NCBI RefSeq assembly: GCF_037126465.1
Contig: NC_088202.1
Span: 127,796,123-127,860,122, forward strand
Length of the DNA: 64,000 nucleotides
Reading direction: 5' to 3'
Source: Ornithodoros turicata
Lineage: Eukaryota > Arthropoda > Arachnida > Ixodida > Argasidae
Shown: one piece after another, positions 32,546-44,437 of the stretch
Layout: each line of letters opens with the position of its first letter
Position numbering within the stretch: position 1 is the stretch's first letter
Program-made: the position numbers and the translations under genes
Notes under the pieces: generated by a model
What the model was told of the DNA's origin: nothing
The model's input: the letters and a program-made list of their open reading frames with translations, nothing else
Database searches by the model: none

Positions 32546-35500
32546 GATCCTAACCTTAACGGTTTTGTGTCGTTAGGGTTGTCCCGATGATGTGTGATGA
32601 CTGGAGTTGAAAGCGGATTTGATAAGAAGGGATAAAGGAATGAGTTTGACTTCTGTCATATCAGTCATATATCAGTATACGTATACAGTCATCAGTCATG
32701 TTGTATAGTACCACACTGCCAGTCTTTCAGGACCACACTTAGAGAGTCCCTAAATCGCCTAGACTATCCCCTTCACTATGACGAACCTCCCCCCCTCCCC
32801 TGTTTTTACAGTGCAGCTCACCAACACTCTGCCTTAAAAGCACTGCTCGGACAATGTAGGGCTTTCTGGATAATGTTGGACTTCTTTCCTTACTGTGAGG
32901 CGGATTGATTGATTGATTAATTGATTGATTGATTGATTGAAAAATAAAGAAAATATGCAGATGTGAGGCTCATTATTATCTTTTCACTAAATTATCGCGA
33001 TCAGTAGCGATGGAACAACCCAGTCGTCGTCATCATCATCATCATCATCAAAACAAAGTGTCGATGTTACTGCTGGATTGATCTTCTAGACTGGGCACCC
33101 TTATGTGTTTTGATGTCTCGGCCATCTGCCCGATTTTCTCGTGCTAGTCGCATTTTACACGCATGGATGACGAAGATTGTTTATCTATTTGGCTGTGAAT
33201 ATATATGGCACACAGTGCGTACTGATAGTGATGGTGATTGAGAACACTGTGCGTAGTACTGATGGTGATGGTTATGGAGCAGACAGCATACTGTCATGTA
33301 CGTATTGTATGTTTTGATTCGATTGGATCAGTAAAACTTCGCTACAACTCGATATCGCGCACTTCTGTCAAACACAAATAGAGGCTTTTATTCATCATAG
33401 CCTCGACACGTTGTCACGCGAATTGTAATACGTAGCAGCAGCCATCGTGCTATGTTTATTTAGCGACAATAATGTGTATTGATGCGCGCAGTGATGGATT
33501 TCGAAGCCTCCTGCATTCCGTTCGGCACATGTGGGCTCCGACGCAGCACCATCTGTTGCATTTATGCAAATATTTATTTCGTCATGCCAATATAGTAAGC
33601 ACATACTGAATCGACTCAACGCCTATAATCTCGATATGTATGCTGAATCGCTGTGCGGCGCCGTCTAGGCACACAATGTGCATTTGCCAATACATGGATT
33701 GCCACCGGCAGAAAGCAAAAATGTTCGTTAATGCCAAGTACAAAAATAAAAAAACAACAACAACGAGGAAGCGTCAATAGAAATGCAGATAAACACGCGT
33801 CATTTGATTCGGCCCTCTCTAGTTCCTCTCTTTGCTTTCATGCCCATCGGAGTACTTCTGTTCCGGAAATAATACCCTCCTCGGCAAAATAATGTTGCTG
33901 GCGGGAAAAAAAAAATGTCTACCCGTTTTCCTTCCTGTTATTTCGGGATAGACAAAGTAAATCGACGGCCTGAGAAAAAGTGCCGTTGGGAAATTTCAGT
34001 GACGAAACACGAGGACCAGAAGGAACGGTTGGCAAACTCATTCCGATCGTCTGTCTGCTTTCCATCTCTTCTTAGATGCTTTGTCAACAAAATAGCTCAT
34101 GCGGGTTCGCGACAGAAAACTGCATTTGCCTGGTGTATAGAGGAAATGTTTTCTGAATGCTCCTCTTCGTTTCATAAAGAAATTGCGGTGCACGTCCGGA
34201 GCGTCAGACGTTACTGTCTAGGTGCATATTGGTCTGTCCCAGACGCATGTATTTTTCTTTCCATTTTATTTACTGCCAACCTTTGAATTGAATTGAATTG
34301 AATTGGCTGTTTATTTCGATAGCGAACAATGGTATAAATACCGAACACGCGCAGACCCATAGCAGTCTGCTAGTAGTGGGTCTGCTACTATAATTTACAC
34401 AAACAATTTCACATAAACAAAATACAGAAACCGACACTGATGATTTTTGTTTAAGTTTAATTTGTAGAAGCTTTCGCGTGGAGGTCCACGCTTCCTCAGG
34501 TACAAAGTGAAGTGGTGAGACACATAAGTATATATAGTATAGACATATACACGACTAAACATACTGCTGTACAAAGAAAGGGAAGGGGAAGGAGATATGG
34601 TGCCACATGTCTGTGTACAATGAATAGCTGGGCAGACGGATAAGTGACCTCTAACCGTTTAAGAACAGTAAAAGGTGTTATTGTGAACAAAAAGGCTCGC
34701 CAACCCAGTTTCGCGGAAGGGGGGGAGGGGTCAGGAGTATGGGAAATTTCAATTTCATTTTCAAATTTCAAATTTCAATTTCACGTGCAACAGCATGAGA
34801 AACAAAGAACAATACGACTCAATAACATGGAATCAACTAAAAAGAAGACTCAACAGCGAGGCAACTAAAAATCAATACGGACGTACGCCTGATTTACAAA
34901 AAATCAGGCCAGAAAACGGTGTAATGTTGCATGGCAAGCAGCGTGTCATGCGGTGAAGTTCTACTTTTAGAGCAGATGAGGAACACAGTTACCTCATGAT
35001 TTGCAGTTGCCAAGTGGAGACGCTATTCGCCGCACCTGGATTTGGAAAGGAGGCCAGCATTATGTGGGTCTATTACGGGTCCTAAGTGCGTAATAAAGAC
35101 GCGAAGCGGAACCTGGACGCGGAATCTCGTGGCGCCTAGGACGCAACAACTCTTAACGTGAGGCCTCCGGGATACAAGTTATGGGATCGGAGATAGGAGG
35201 ACCACTGTTCCTATCACTTTTCCTTTCCTTCCTTCCTTCCTTTTAGTTCCTTCAGCCCAATCATCGAATTGTGGTGTCTTCCTTGGAATGTGGCCACCAG
35301 GCAGAAATCTCGTTTCCATATAGAGAGCTTCGTCGTAGAAGATGGGACAAGTTGCTGTAGCAACCTTACTCACTCTCGTATGTGATGGCCACTCCCTTGC
35401 TTTTTGACAGATTACGTGTCAGAGCTTGTCCCGCATCATGTGCCGCATTCCTCGAAATCTCGCGAAAGATGTGGCGCGTTGCCTTTTATTTGTTGTGTCC

Positions 35501-36811
35501 GCCGCGTAGCCCTCACGACACGAGCGAGATATATGCACACCCCGTCGTTAATTTTTGGTGTGAAACCCGTCTGTACCGTATTCCTTGCGGCAGAGTGAAT
35601 TGCAACTAAATCTCGAATTTATTCGGTTCGCATAACTTCGGTTCCATACGAAAACTCAAATTTGGCTGGAAAGAAAATAGGTCATCGGATAGTATTGTTT
35701 CTTAACCAGATGTACTACAGGGAACCAGGCGACAACTGTCTGTTATACGACAATGCGTTTCAATTACAAAGACAACAAATAAATCATGACTATGATGACA
35801 TGGGGCGATTCACCGCTGGAGAGCGCCCCGTTATATGCGAAACATTAGATGTGAGATATGAGAATGAAGTTAAAGTAATGTACAAGCACAACAATTGAGC
35901 TGTCCTCAACTGGCTGCGCTACGCCGCAAAAAGGAAGATGAAGAGGAAAAAAAACACACATGAAAGAAGCCCCAATGGTCATTGAGATACAGAGTATGAC
36001 TCTACAGCGTCTGCATCAAACCGGTAGACAAGAGAAACTCCAAGAACATCAGAAGACCTCGACGGTGTTGCACGTGACTCTGACATGGGCCAAGAATTGC
36101 AGCCAGGTTGAATGCGTTCTAGAACTTCATGCAGTCTGCTAGAAACGTGCATTTTCCCGCTTCTGTGCTCTCGCATTTATGGTACAGTAAACAAGAAATA
36201 GACAACGCTGTGAACTGAGTTACCAACAACCTGTGGCAACTGTGAACAACGAACCTGTGACCAACTAATGTGACCAACAAATATGTGACCTGCTGTAACA
36301 AATGTGACAAACTGAAAGCTGAAACTGAAAACTGAAAGCTATTATGGTGAACTGTATGGTGTGACCGAAGGTGACCACCAGATGGCACAGCCACCGAACT
36401 TTGCACTGAACGTATCATCGCTATGTGTCGTGTGTCTAGTTGATGTGTCCTGTTTCTTTTTTTTTTTCGTGTTTCCCTTTCTTTCTTGTCTTTTTCTCTA
36501 GCTCTCTGCGGCAACTTGCCGCCCGTCTCGGCAGGCAGACCGCCCTCCCTTTCTTATATATATATATATTTTTTTTTTCTTTCTTTCGATAACGATACCC
36601 CCCCAGTCCCATATGCACATACAGGCACGGGCACACCGACACGTCTTGTATTACAGGAAAATCTATAAACACTCTAAAAAATTCTCTAAAACTCTAAAAC
36701 ATTAGTTGGCCACCTCTTGACTTCGTCTTCATCTGCGACTAATGGTGTATTCCGTTGGTCGTTTTCGTGCAGTGCACTATAATATGCCGATGTGGGCCGC
36801 GTCAGTATACC
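32546..36811. other. Long region without recognisable gene; simple repeats
   Basis: Simple repeats include GATT at 32906-32940, CAT at 33027-33050, TTGAA at 34283-34304, TTCC near 35228-35243 and AT at 36553-36570. A segment with repeated TGTGACCAAC-like units lies at 36235-36360. Frames of up to 131 codons show no family. A pyrimidine-rich stretch ending ATACCCCCCC at 36480-36607 resembles a LINE tail but lacks the diagnostic blocks. Confidence 0.5.
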
Positions 36812-36964
36812 CCCAGGCAGCACAATGTACTGAAAGTCGAGTGCAATGGGCATGGACGGTATGTGTCTTATCAATGTTCTTTAGTTTCACGGATCTGTTC
36901 AAGGCCTTCTACCTACCCGTCCACCCCCATTGCACTCGACTTTCAGTACATTGTGCTGCCTGGG
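36812..36964. mobile_element. Fold-back MITE, copy 1
   Basis: This 153-bp element has inverted arms of about 40 bp, beginning CCCAGGCAGCACAATGTACT and continuing GAAAGTCGAGTGCAATGGG. The right arm is the near-exact complement and ends CAGCACAATG in reverse. The loop carries GTGTCTTATCAATGTTCTTT and CAAGGCC. A second copy of the same length starts 296 bases downstream. No flanking duplication could be fixed. Confidence 0.9.
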
Positions 36965-37107
36965 CCGCTACCGGTAGCCCGGTAGGCTACGGCGCCCTGT
37001 CAACAGATAAATTCTGAGTCACGTTCTCTGCCATTGGTTCTGGTAGGCACGGTAAGCGACATTATCAGCGGCCTACTAACACTCGCTATTATTATTTTTG
37101 GTAACCA

Positions 37108-37260
37108 CCCAAGCAGCACAATGTACTGAAAGTCGAGTGCAATAGGGGTGGACGGTATGTGTCTTATCAATGTTCTTTAGTTGCAGGAGCCTGTTCAAGG
37201 CCTTCCACCTACCCGTCCACCCCTATTGCACTCGACTTTCAGTACATTGTGCTGCTTGGG
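37108..37260. mobile_element. Fold-back MITE, copy 2
   Basis: Same family and same 153-bp length as 36812-36964, with termini CCCAAGCAGC and GCTGCTTGGG. The arms differ from copy 1 at only a few positions (AAG for AGG at the end, AATAGGGG for AATGGGC). Both terminal changes are compensated in the opposite arm, so each copy's arms match each other better than they match the other copy. Confidence 0.9.
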
Positions 37261-38069
37261 CAACCCTGCAATCCACTGGTAACCCTGGTTACTGATCCCT
37301 GGTAACCAACCCTGGTTTTATGATACATGCCGTGATGCGAGTACCTCGGGCGAGCGACCTAAAAAGCAGAGGAGAGGTTTTCTCGGATCCTAAGATTTTA
37401 CCTTATTTTATTATTTTATTTCACCATTGAATCATTGAGAGCGCAAGTCTCTAAACGTCGCTGCAAAGGTGAATTAGTGAAACGTTTGCTTCGTAGAGCA
37501 CAGCTGAGCAAACACAGTGAAACGTATTTTTTAGGATGCTTTCGCTAAGAACGTAATCCGCTTTTAGCGATCCTCTACTCACTCAAATGTCTCTCTTACA
37601 GAGTTGAAGACGACAGGGGAAGCGGGAGAAATCGTGCAAAATACAAAGTAAGTTGCATTATTTTAGGTTCTTTCTCTGTCTGACAATACACTCGAAGCGG
37701 TAGACGTTCAGTCACTGAATGGCTTTACAAAGCAAAGATGCATTACGAGACGTTTTATCTGTTCTGAAACCTTACTACGCTATAACTCCTCCTGTCCCGC
37801 CGACGCTAGATACGATTCGATTGTTTAATGCATTGCTTTTTACGGTTGTCGTGACAGTGTCCGTTAGCGTTTTACGAGTGCTCCGCGTAGGTTTGCTCTT
37901 ACACTTTGTATTTGCTCACAGAACTATAGGCCACCATAATAATGCGTACTGGAGACGTACTGGGTGTGGAACATGCTAACACCCTGCCTGGCGATCCATG
38001 TCGCAGTGCTCAAAAAAGCATCTGTCAAGCACATGATGTCTGATGGTATCATTGCCATGAGCTTCAGGT
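37261..38069. other. Region without recognisable gene
   Basis: Next to the MITE, 37270-37318 has several CTGGTAACC/CCTGGTTA units. No gene recognised. Confidence 0.5.
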
Positions 38070-38153
38070 GGGGACAGGAACACGGAACACAAGCAAACAG
38101 GACTACACTCTTGAGTCTAGTCCTGTCTACTTGTGTTTTGTGTTCCTGCCCCC
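38070..38153. repeat. Hairpin repeat, about 35-bp arms
   Basis: GGGGACAGGAACACGGAACA through CAGGACTA is followed, after a short loop ACTCTTGAGTC, by a near-complement TAGTCCTGTCTACTTGTGTT, TTGTGTTCCTGCCCC. The composition (GTCCT..TTGTGTTCC) resembles the family C 5' half and the hairpin at 57849-57995. Confidence 0.8.
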
Positions 38154-39892
38154 ATTTCGCTGCGAGATCGACCTATAGGGGGCGACACTGTCACCATTCT
38201 TGTGTGGATAACACGTGGGCCGATGTTCGGAGTTGATGGTTCTTTTCCGTAATTCTTGCGTATATTCGCCGGAAGATCACATGCGCCGCGATGGTACGAT
38301 ACTGTTCGGTTCCCCAATGCTCCACCTGCTGCACTGAACGTGGATTAAGCGTGTAAAAGCAGACGACGCGTCCACACTGCGGTAGTTCTCCGTTCTCCGC
38401 ACCGCGCCGACACCGTCCGATCTCGGAGCTAATACCACCTCCTCAAGCTCAAGGAAATTATAGCATCAATACCGTTACATCAGCTTGCTTGCGTTCTAAT
38501 GCTTTGTTAACATGTTATCTATAGAGAGCGGTGATAAATATGCGTCAGGGCTCCACCTGCATTGCCACCATAGGCACTTGGTAACATCATTTTGTTGCAG
38601 ATTGATTGTGGTCACGTGGGCCTTACGTTTGCATGCATCAATGACGGATGGAGACTGCACCGTCCTTCCCCCTTTTGCCTTTCGAATCTCTTTTTTTTTC
38701 TCTTTTCATTCGACGTTCATGCGCAGAAATGGCATTGAAACGCCTAAGTTTGTGACCTTCCCCTAGAACGTTGTTCCAGTCTCTCTCCCCTCGTCCCCTC
38801 ATTGTTATTTCACATCTCATGCTGTCCCGTCGGCCCAGGTGGCGAACTTCCCCATTCATGATCATCCGTGTACTTGTTGTTGTTTATGCCAGTGTGCTCT
38901 TACGGGATGAAATCTCACACATTAAGGAAAACGCTAAAATTATTCTCTTGCTATTCGCACGTCCTTTTAGCTTGCTGTGCATGTGTTTTGTAATCAAAGT
39001 AGGTCTCCATGCATGTGCTGTCACTGCAAAAAAACATGCAAAGGATTCATAGCCCTACTTATCACCGCGCTAAGTGCTTCTACATCTGCCGCCTTGACAA
39101 CACTCTTATCAGTCCAGCAAGACATTTCTCACACTTTCTTATTACCGTCCGCCACTACAACCGGAAAGAGAGAACTGCACACGCATGACAATTTTCACGT
39201 TCTAATTGCGACACAAATGCAGGAACAGTATGAAGAATTGCGCTCATTTAGATAGCTTTGAAGGACGAAATAAAAGAAACTGCGAATGTAGTATTTTAAT
39301 GGGGCTCTTGCCGTCTGTCCGAGCAGCAGCCATATCCCTTAGCGGGAGCCCTTTTTGGCGCCGTCCTCTGTTTCCAGCTTGGTTGGCGGCCACAGTAAAC
39401 AACGGCGAAGGAATTACTGCGAGCTGGAAAGATAGAAAACACGGAAGGAAATGAGGAGCGGACGTGAGACCCGAAAAACGCTTTGGCCTCACCAACATTC
39501 TTGCACTTGCGCAGCTTCGGGAACACGGTATCCATGCAGGCTGGTGATGTATGGGGCAACTTTTAGCGGCATGGCGTTGCTTTTGTGGCGGAAGTATAGC
39601 GGTTCCCTTAGTTGTGAGTGATGAATTATTTCGATGCTTGCTCCCACTTAAAGCTATAGTTTCCAAAGTAGGGCGAAAGTCGTGTCGGTTTTTGTTTCGT
39701 AAAAGTGCGAGATATTTCTCAGCCCTGCAATAATTGTTTGAAGCAGTTGTTTTACGTTCTTATTTCGTCCGTTGTAAAGCTTAACCGAAAGCTATATACA
39801 CTTAGAGTGTCTTCCACGCCGAGGTCGATAGAAATGGTGGTCCGCGGTACCTTGCGTCTTGTTCCGATATCTTACTTGCGGTTCCCGCTATC
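38154..39892. other. Region without recognisable gene
   Basis: Frames of up to 140 codons on both strands at 39200-39670 overlap each other and have no family signature. No element was found. Confidence 0.5.
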
Positions 39893-39900
39893 ATGATATG

Positions 39901-40059
39901 CAGTAGCGTAACCACAAAATGGTTTGAGATGGGTTCTATGGGAACTTTACGTGGCGAGAATGAAATGTATCCCCTTCTCCCCTTTCCCTGATTCACTACC
40001 AAAGATACGGATTGGGGGGGTGTCTAAACCCCAGAAACCCCCCTTTGGTTACGCCACTT
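39901..40059. mobile_element. hAT-like MITE with 8-bp target duplication
   Basis: This 159-bp element starts CAGTAGCGTAACCA and ends TGGTTACGCCACTT, giving imperfect terminal inverted repeats of about 13 bp. The perfect 8-bp direct repeat ATGATATG flanks it (39893-39900 and 40060-40067). An 8-bp duplication with a CAG start is the signature of hAT transposons. There is no transposase; it must have been moved in trans. The interior has GGGGGGGTGTCTAAACCCCA, itself partly self-complementary. Confidence 0.85.
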
Positions 40060-40067
40060 ATGATATG

Positions 40068-40534
40068 GGAACAGCAAGCCTCGTTCTGATGCACTAACGT
40101 GTTACTGGAGACAGACTTTAGGTGATGGCGGAAACACCGTGAAACCATTATGCAAAACTAGAACATACCAGTCTCGCAATGTTTCTGTTGTGATCACGCT
40201 GTGGAACGGTGCTGTGAAAAGAGATCCTGGAACGTTCCTACCCACATAATCTAAAATTGGGAAAAACACTGCTTATCCCTAATTCTATAAAGATAAGGAA
40301 AAATATTATTCTGGGGAAAATCGTATCTGCCCTATGGCACATACTTTAAAGTTTGTGTATATCTGACCGTTGAACATGTTGCATATTACTCGGTGGTTGC
40401 GAGACCGGCTTGCCATTCTTGGCCTCGGTCATGTATGGGCGTCGTCACGGCTGTAGCCAGGATGAGATGAGCTGATATGATATGAGATGTTGAAATTATG
40501 ATGGTTCAGGGATAAGTTATAGACCGGTCGCTGC
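40068..40534. other. Region without recognisable gene
   Basis: Nothing recognised. Confidence 0.45.
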
Positions 40535-40536
40535 TA

Positions 40537-40708
40537 CACTCTTAAAAATGAGTTTTCCCGCTTTCATAGCCCGCTCCTAGCCAACCATCATCCCGAATGA
40601 CAACGTTCTGAACGGACACGGTTGGTTGAAAACGGGAGGCGGAGCCTATTTTGTACATTATGCACGTACTGGGTCGTGCTAAGTGGTGAAACTCACTTTA
40701 TAAGAGTG
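40537..40708. mobile_element. CACTCTTA MITE, type I, copy 1
   Basis: This 172-bp element has ends CACTCTTAAAAATGAG and CTCACTTTATAAGAGTG, flanked by TA on both sides (40535-40536, 40709-40710). Inner blocks CGCTCCTAGCCAACCATCAT, CCCGAATGACAACGTTCT and GAAAACGGGAGGCGGAGCC match the long fold-back at 51790-52296. The right arm is shorter than the left, so it looks like an internal deletion derivative. Confidence 0.85.
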
Positions 40709-40710
40709 TA

Positions 40711-42600
40711 GGATTTGTGAGAAGCCCCGTGAGCGAAGAAACTCTGAGTCATATTCTCGCACACCATTGGCTCACTGACTGGCCAATCATGCCAAGCCAG
40801 CACGGCTCCACCCTGACATGTGCGTGACTCCTGCGTCGATACGTTATCTCTGCAGTACTCGCGTCCAAGTCTCATTTATAACTCACAGCTTACATGCATG
40901 CGGCTTGGAACATGATTTATTCCATTTTCCCATGAACCACTCAACCTCTTAGTGCGTGTACTGATGACATATTCCGCCCACGCACTGATTCTTCTTTCAT
41001 GTTGATGGAGGCAAAAACTTTGCCCTTTTCTCCTTACGCCGACGCAGTAAAAAGAAAAACGAAAAACGAAATGGAACTACGAATAAACTGCACATAAGGT
41101 TGACCCAGTCGATGGGATTGAATAAATGTTCCAATTAGCCAGTAACGGTGGATCAGGTTAAAAATAATAGCGCCCGGCGATCCACTGATGAAGAAAAAAA
41201 ACACTGCCTGCGAAACCCAAGAAGAATGAGCGTAATTAGAATCCAGCAAACGGGAAAAGAAGGGAACATTTTCAGTGCGAGTACATTTCGTATGCGATGG
41301 TATTGTGAGGCACAGTGACCTCGACTCTTAACAAGCTTTCACGAATGAACGAAATTGTCCACATTAAGCAGTTGATTAAATCCTTTGCATGCGTCGAAAC
41401 GTGTTCGTTTCAGGAAGTGAGACACTGTGTTACCGTTTCGAGACTCGTGAATGGATACCGTTAGCGCGCTTAGCCTTTCAGTGTAGAGCACATGAAATCT
41501 CCTTTGGTTCTATAATTAGACAACGTTTTGTAGGCTTCACAAAGTTTGCCTAGGGCACTGTGAACAGCTTCCCATCATGTTGTTGACCGTGTTTCACATT
41601 GTGTTGACACGGAGCGGATAGCCTTTAAATCTCTCGATGAAACTATCCAATCATATTCACAAAATAAAGTTGTTGTTGCTGTGCATTTTGGGGCGCAAGG
41701 TCTTTCTTCTTGCAGACGACAGCGGACGTAATAAACGGTAATTCTGTCGTCTGCTACGGAAGCTGCACAGGGAGACAAGCGGTCGGTTGCATCTGCTGAT
41801 TGAGTTCAGGGGAACGCGTTGCCAAGTTAATTCTTCAACGGCAGCTCTCATAGCGGCATTCGTTTGTTTTGTCTCACTTCGAAAAATGCGCGCTATTCGT
41901 GAGCGAACAATGACTACGTCGTCTTACTCCAAATGACGTGTGTACCAGATGGATTCTCTACTGTCAGAAATGAGATAGTGAGTGTCATATCGCATACATC
42001 TGTTGCGTCCCTTCTTTGTCTTTTTTCACTTGTATCATGTTGTTTCTTTTTAGTACATCAGCGGGTATAGCAACAGTGCTGTCCCGTATGCGGTCGATAC
42101 TAACTTTTTATAGCCTCCTTACAACATCGAAGGACACCTGCCCTCGTTTAGTCCCTGTTTGCCCTGTTTGAAAGACGAAACGATAGCGTTGCTTTCAACA
42201 GAGTGCCGCCACCTTGTGCCGATACTGGTTTGCTTTGAGGGGGAATTTCTACTTTTTACCGCGACATGCGGTGCGCTTTTCTTCGCACGCGCTATGTGGT
42301 TACGGATGCCAGCTCGGAAACTAGCAAGTTGATCACGTTGCGTCTCTTTTCGCTGTGCTTCCCAGCATCATTAGTCCAATATAGCGTTCCTATGCTTGGG
42401 GCGATGACTCGTGGCTGAACACATTTTTACGCAAAGATGTTTTGCGCCTGGTTCGGGATTGCGACTTAGAAAGAATGAGAGGAAATAAATAGGATCAAAT
42501 GTCCGCTGGCACACGCGCGGCCGGCTAATCCTGTACGCTTTGTATTTTTTTCGCTAGGGGCTGGCGAAAAAATGATGGTGGTGGTGGTGGTGAAAGGGCA
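40711..42600. other. Region without recognisable gene; family F tail at 41661
   Basis: At 41661-41678 AAAATAAAG is followed by TTGTTGTTG, another end of retroelement family F. No gene was recognised in the remaining sequence. Confidence 0.5.
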
Positions 42601-42640
42601 CGCCGTTGTCGGCCTCACATAGGTGGGCAACGTCACGACT

Positions 42641-42729
42641 GACGCCCTGGGCCGACTTCTAAGGAAACTGTGCCGACATATGTGTGAAAGCGTCTAAAAT
42701 CACTCTGGAATATCCCGGGACACCGTCCA
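42641..42729 (-). mobile_element. SINE family A, degenerate reverse fragment
   Basis: ACGCCCTGGGCCGACTTC followed by AACTGTGCCGACAT is the family A body in reverse with many changes. Head and tail are missing. It is preceded by GGT triplet repeats. Confidence 0.65.
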
Positions 42730-42904
42730 AGCACACAGAGACCAAAACAGAACGACCTTTATTGGCTGTTTAAGAATTATTGCGCAAGAAATGACGTACG
42801 TCTTCCACGCTTTTCAATATTCACAGTGCTGAAAATGGTCCAACCGCTGCCGAAACAAGGCATTCCGAAAACAAGAGGTAGACCGGCACCACAACTAATA
42901 GAGA

Positions 42905-43105
42905 CATTATTATTATACGTCGTGGCTTCACGTCGCGAGACAACTATTATCATGAGCGACGCTAGAGTGCTTGGTCTGTGGATTAATTTTTCCCGCCTGA
43001 GGGTTCCTTAGCGCGCGCTAAAAGCTCAGCACACGGCACCCCACATACCAAGCCACCAAGCCGCTGCCAAGTTGCTGACGTCCTGGGCCGGGATCGGACC
43101 CGCAT
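42905..43105 (-). mobile_element. Family E retroelement end or SINE, reverse
   Basis: On the minus strand a box B-like GGGTCCGATCCC is followed by CAGGACGTCAGCAACTTGGC, then AAGGAACCCTCAGGCGGG, AATTAATCCACAGACCAAGC, GCGTCGCTCATGATAATAG and CGACGTGAAGCCACGACG, with a TAATAA-repeat tail. This block order is one I remember as a very abundant tick repeat 3' end. It is inactive here as far as can be seen and has no second copy in the window. Confidence 0.6.
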
Positions 43106-43298
43106 CCTTGAGATCAACGCAAATAGAAACAGTTTAAAACAGTAAAAACATTGTTACGCTCCGTACTGCTACGCCCTTCTCTTTAATGGGTCCCGAAACG
43201 TCATGCATCTTTTAACTGTTTGTAAACTGTTTTATTTGTTGTGCTGCCGGTGTGCATCTTGTTTTCGTAATAGAGCATATTCACAATGCATAGAACAA

Positions 43299-43402
43299 TC
43301 CGGGCCCAGCCCGCCCCGCCCCAGGCCCGGAGCCGAACAGATGTGGGTCGCCCGAACCCGGCCCGCAGGCCCCCGTCTGACCTGGCCCGTCTCCATCCCT
43401 AG
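43299..43402. repeat. GGCCCG palindromic low-complexity tract
   Basis: A GC-rich stretch made of CCCGGCCC/GGGCCGGG-type units (GCCCGCCCCGCCCC, AACCCGGCCCGC, CTGGCCCG). In reverse it starts CTAGGGATGGAGACGGGCC. The unit is self-complementary, as in the GTAACG tracts, although the base content is quite different. Confidence 0.7.
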
Positions 43403-43799
43403 CACAAATAATATGTTGAGGCAGGACATTCCTCATGAATGGATTCTATAGTGGCTCTAAAAACACTGTTCATGAAAAACGCAGCAGTGTAACTGGTGGC
43501 CCACAGGTGAGACATGACAGTGACGTCGACACTATTGTTGTGAGAACCCGGAGGTCGGTTCACGTTTGAAAAATAATAAACGATGCGCTTAATGACTACT
43601 GTAATACTTTATGGTTTTCGACCTCCGTAACTTCAGAAAGCATTTTCCGAATTTAAAAGAATACATAGGAACCTAACCATCGTGGTCCTTACATCGGTTG
43701 AATGACACGTAAAGAACGACGTGCATTCGTACAACCAACTTACAGCGCGCTTGCTTTTGAAGCATCAAGCTTGGGACCACCACGTGGCTATCTTCCCTA
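43403..43799. other. Region without recognisable gene
   Basis: Nothing recognised. Confidence 0.45.
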
Positions 43800-44037
43800 T
43801 ACACTCTGAAAACAGAAATTCACCACATAGCACGGTGAAGGCCAATCATTGCACGGAATGATACCTTTATCACTCCCGATTTGTGGAAAGCGCGGGGCGT
43901 ACGCCTTTCTTGGAACTGCATAAGCGTTCCAAAAAAGGCCTACGGCTCCCGTTTTTAACCAATCAGGGAGCAGGACGATGTCATTCGGGATGGTGATAGG
44001 CTAAGAGCCTGTGCTATGTGGTGAAGTTCTGTTTTTA

Positions 44038-44420
44038 CAGCCCCTTAGCCCTTTGCATTCCCTGACGGACTCACGCACCCTCTACACATCTCCACCCTTC
44101 ATCCTCCATCCGTATCTTTTTTTTTTTTTTTTGCTATACACTCTTAAAAAAAAGGTGTACTTCAGGGTGTACCTCACTCCCTCAAGGGAGTAGCATAACA
44201 CCTTTGTCCCTACTGGAGAGTAATATTACTCCCCGGCAGGGAGAAGGTGTTATGCTATTCCCTTGAGGGAGTGATCAGACACTCTTTTGAGCGTAATTGT
44301 ACTCTCCAAAAGGGTGTTATATATGTGGCAAGGAAAGGAGTTAAAGTACACCCTTTTTTTTAAGAGTGTAGTCGTGACGATGCCCACTTCTGTGTGACCA
44401 ACAACGGTGAACCGATTCTG
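44038..44420 (+). mobile_element. LINE 3' fragment inserted in a MITE, 10-bp duplication
   Basis: A 5'-truncated LINE tail lies between perfect 10-bp repeats TCTGTTTTTA (44028-44037 and 44421-44430). Its left part is pyrimidine-rich and its right part GTCGTGACGATGCCCACTTC, ACAACGGTGAA matches the LINE end at 52216-52260. The LINE itself is interrupted by a MITE at 44139-44368. Confidence 0.8.
44139..44368. mobile_element. CACTCTTA MITE, type III, with TA duplication shown by empty site
   Basis: This 230-bp element starts CACTCTTAAAAAAAAGGTGT and ends CACCCTTTTTTTTAAGAGTG. The interior has inverted blocks around CTCAAGGGAGTAGCATAACA. TA flanks it at 44137-44138 and 44369-44370. The related LINE copy at 52209-52225 reads GGCTATAGTCGTGACG with no insert, so a single TA at the target became two. 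That is direct evidence for TA duplication and a Tc1/mariner-type mechanism. Confidence 0.9.
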
Positions 44421-44437
44421 TCTGTTTTTAAAATGTG

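Larger units (their letters stand above)
43802..44437. mobile_element. CACTCTTA MITE, type II, split by a LINE insertion
   Basis: The element begins CACTCTGAAAACAGAAATTC after TA and contains ACCACATAGCACGGTGAAGG, GATGTCATTCGGGATGGTG and GTGCTATGTGGTGAAGTTC. Its right end is interrupted at 44037 by a LINE fragment. The lost terminus resumes at 44421 as TCTGTTTTTAAAATGTGG, which matches the complement of the left terminus. Without the insert the element is about 250 bp. The copy at 50046 is its closest relative. Confidence 0.75.

Noticed and set aside
36812..36964. microRNA precursor
   Set aside because: The hairpin is one of two mobile copies with transposon-like ends and a long loop, so a fold-back element is the simpler explanation.
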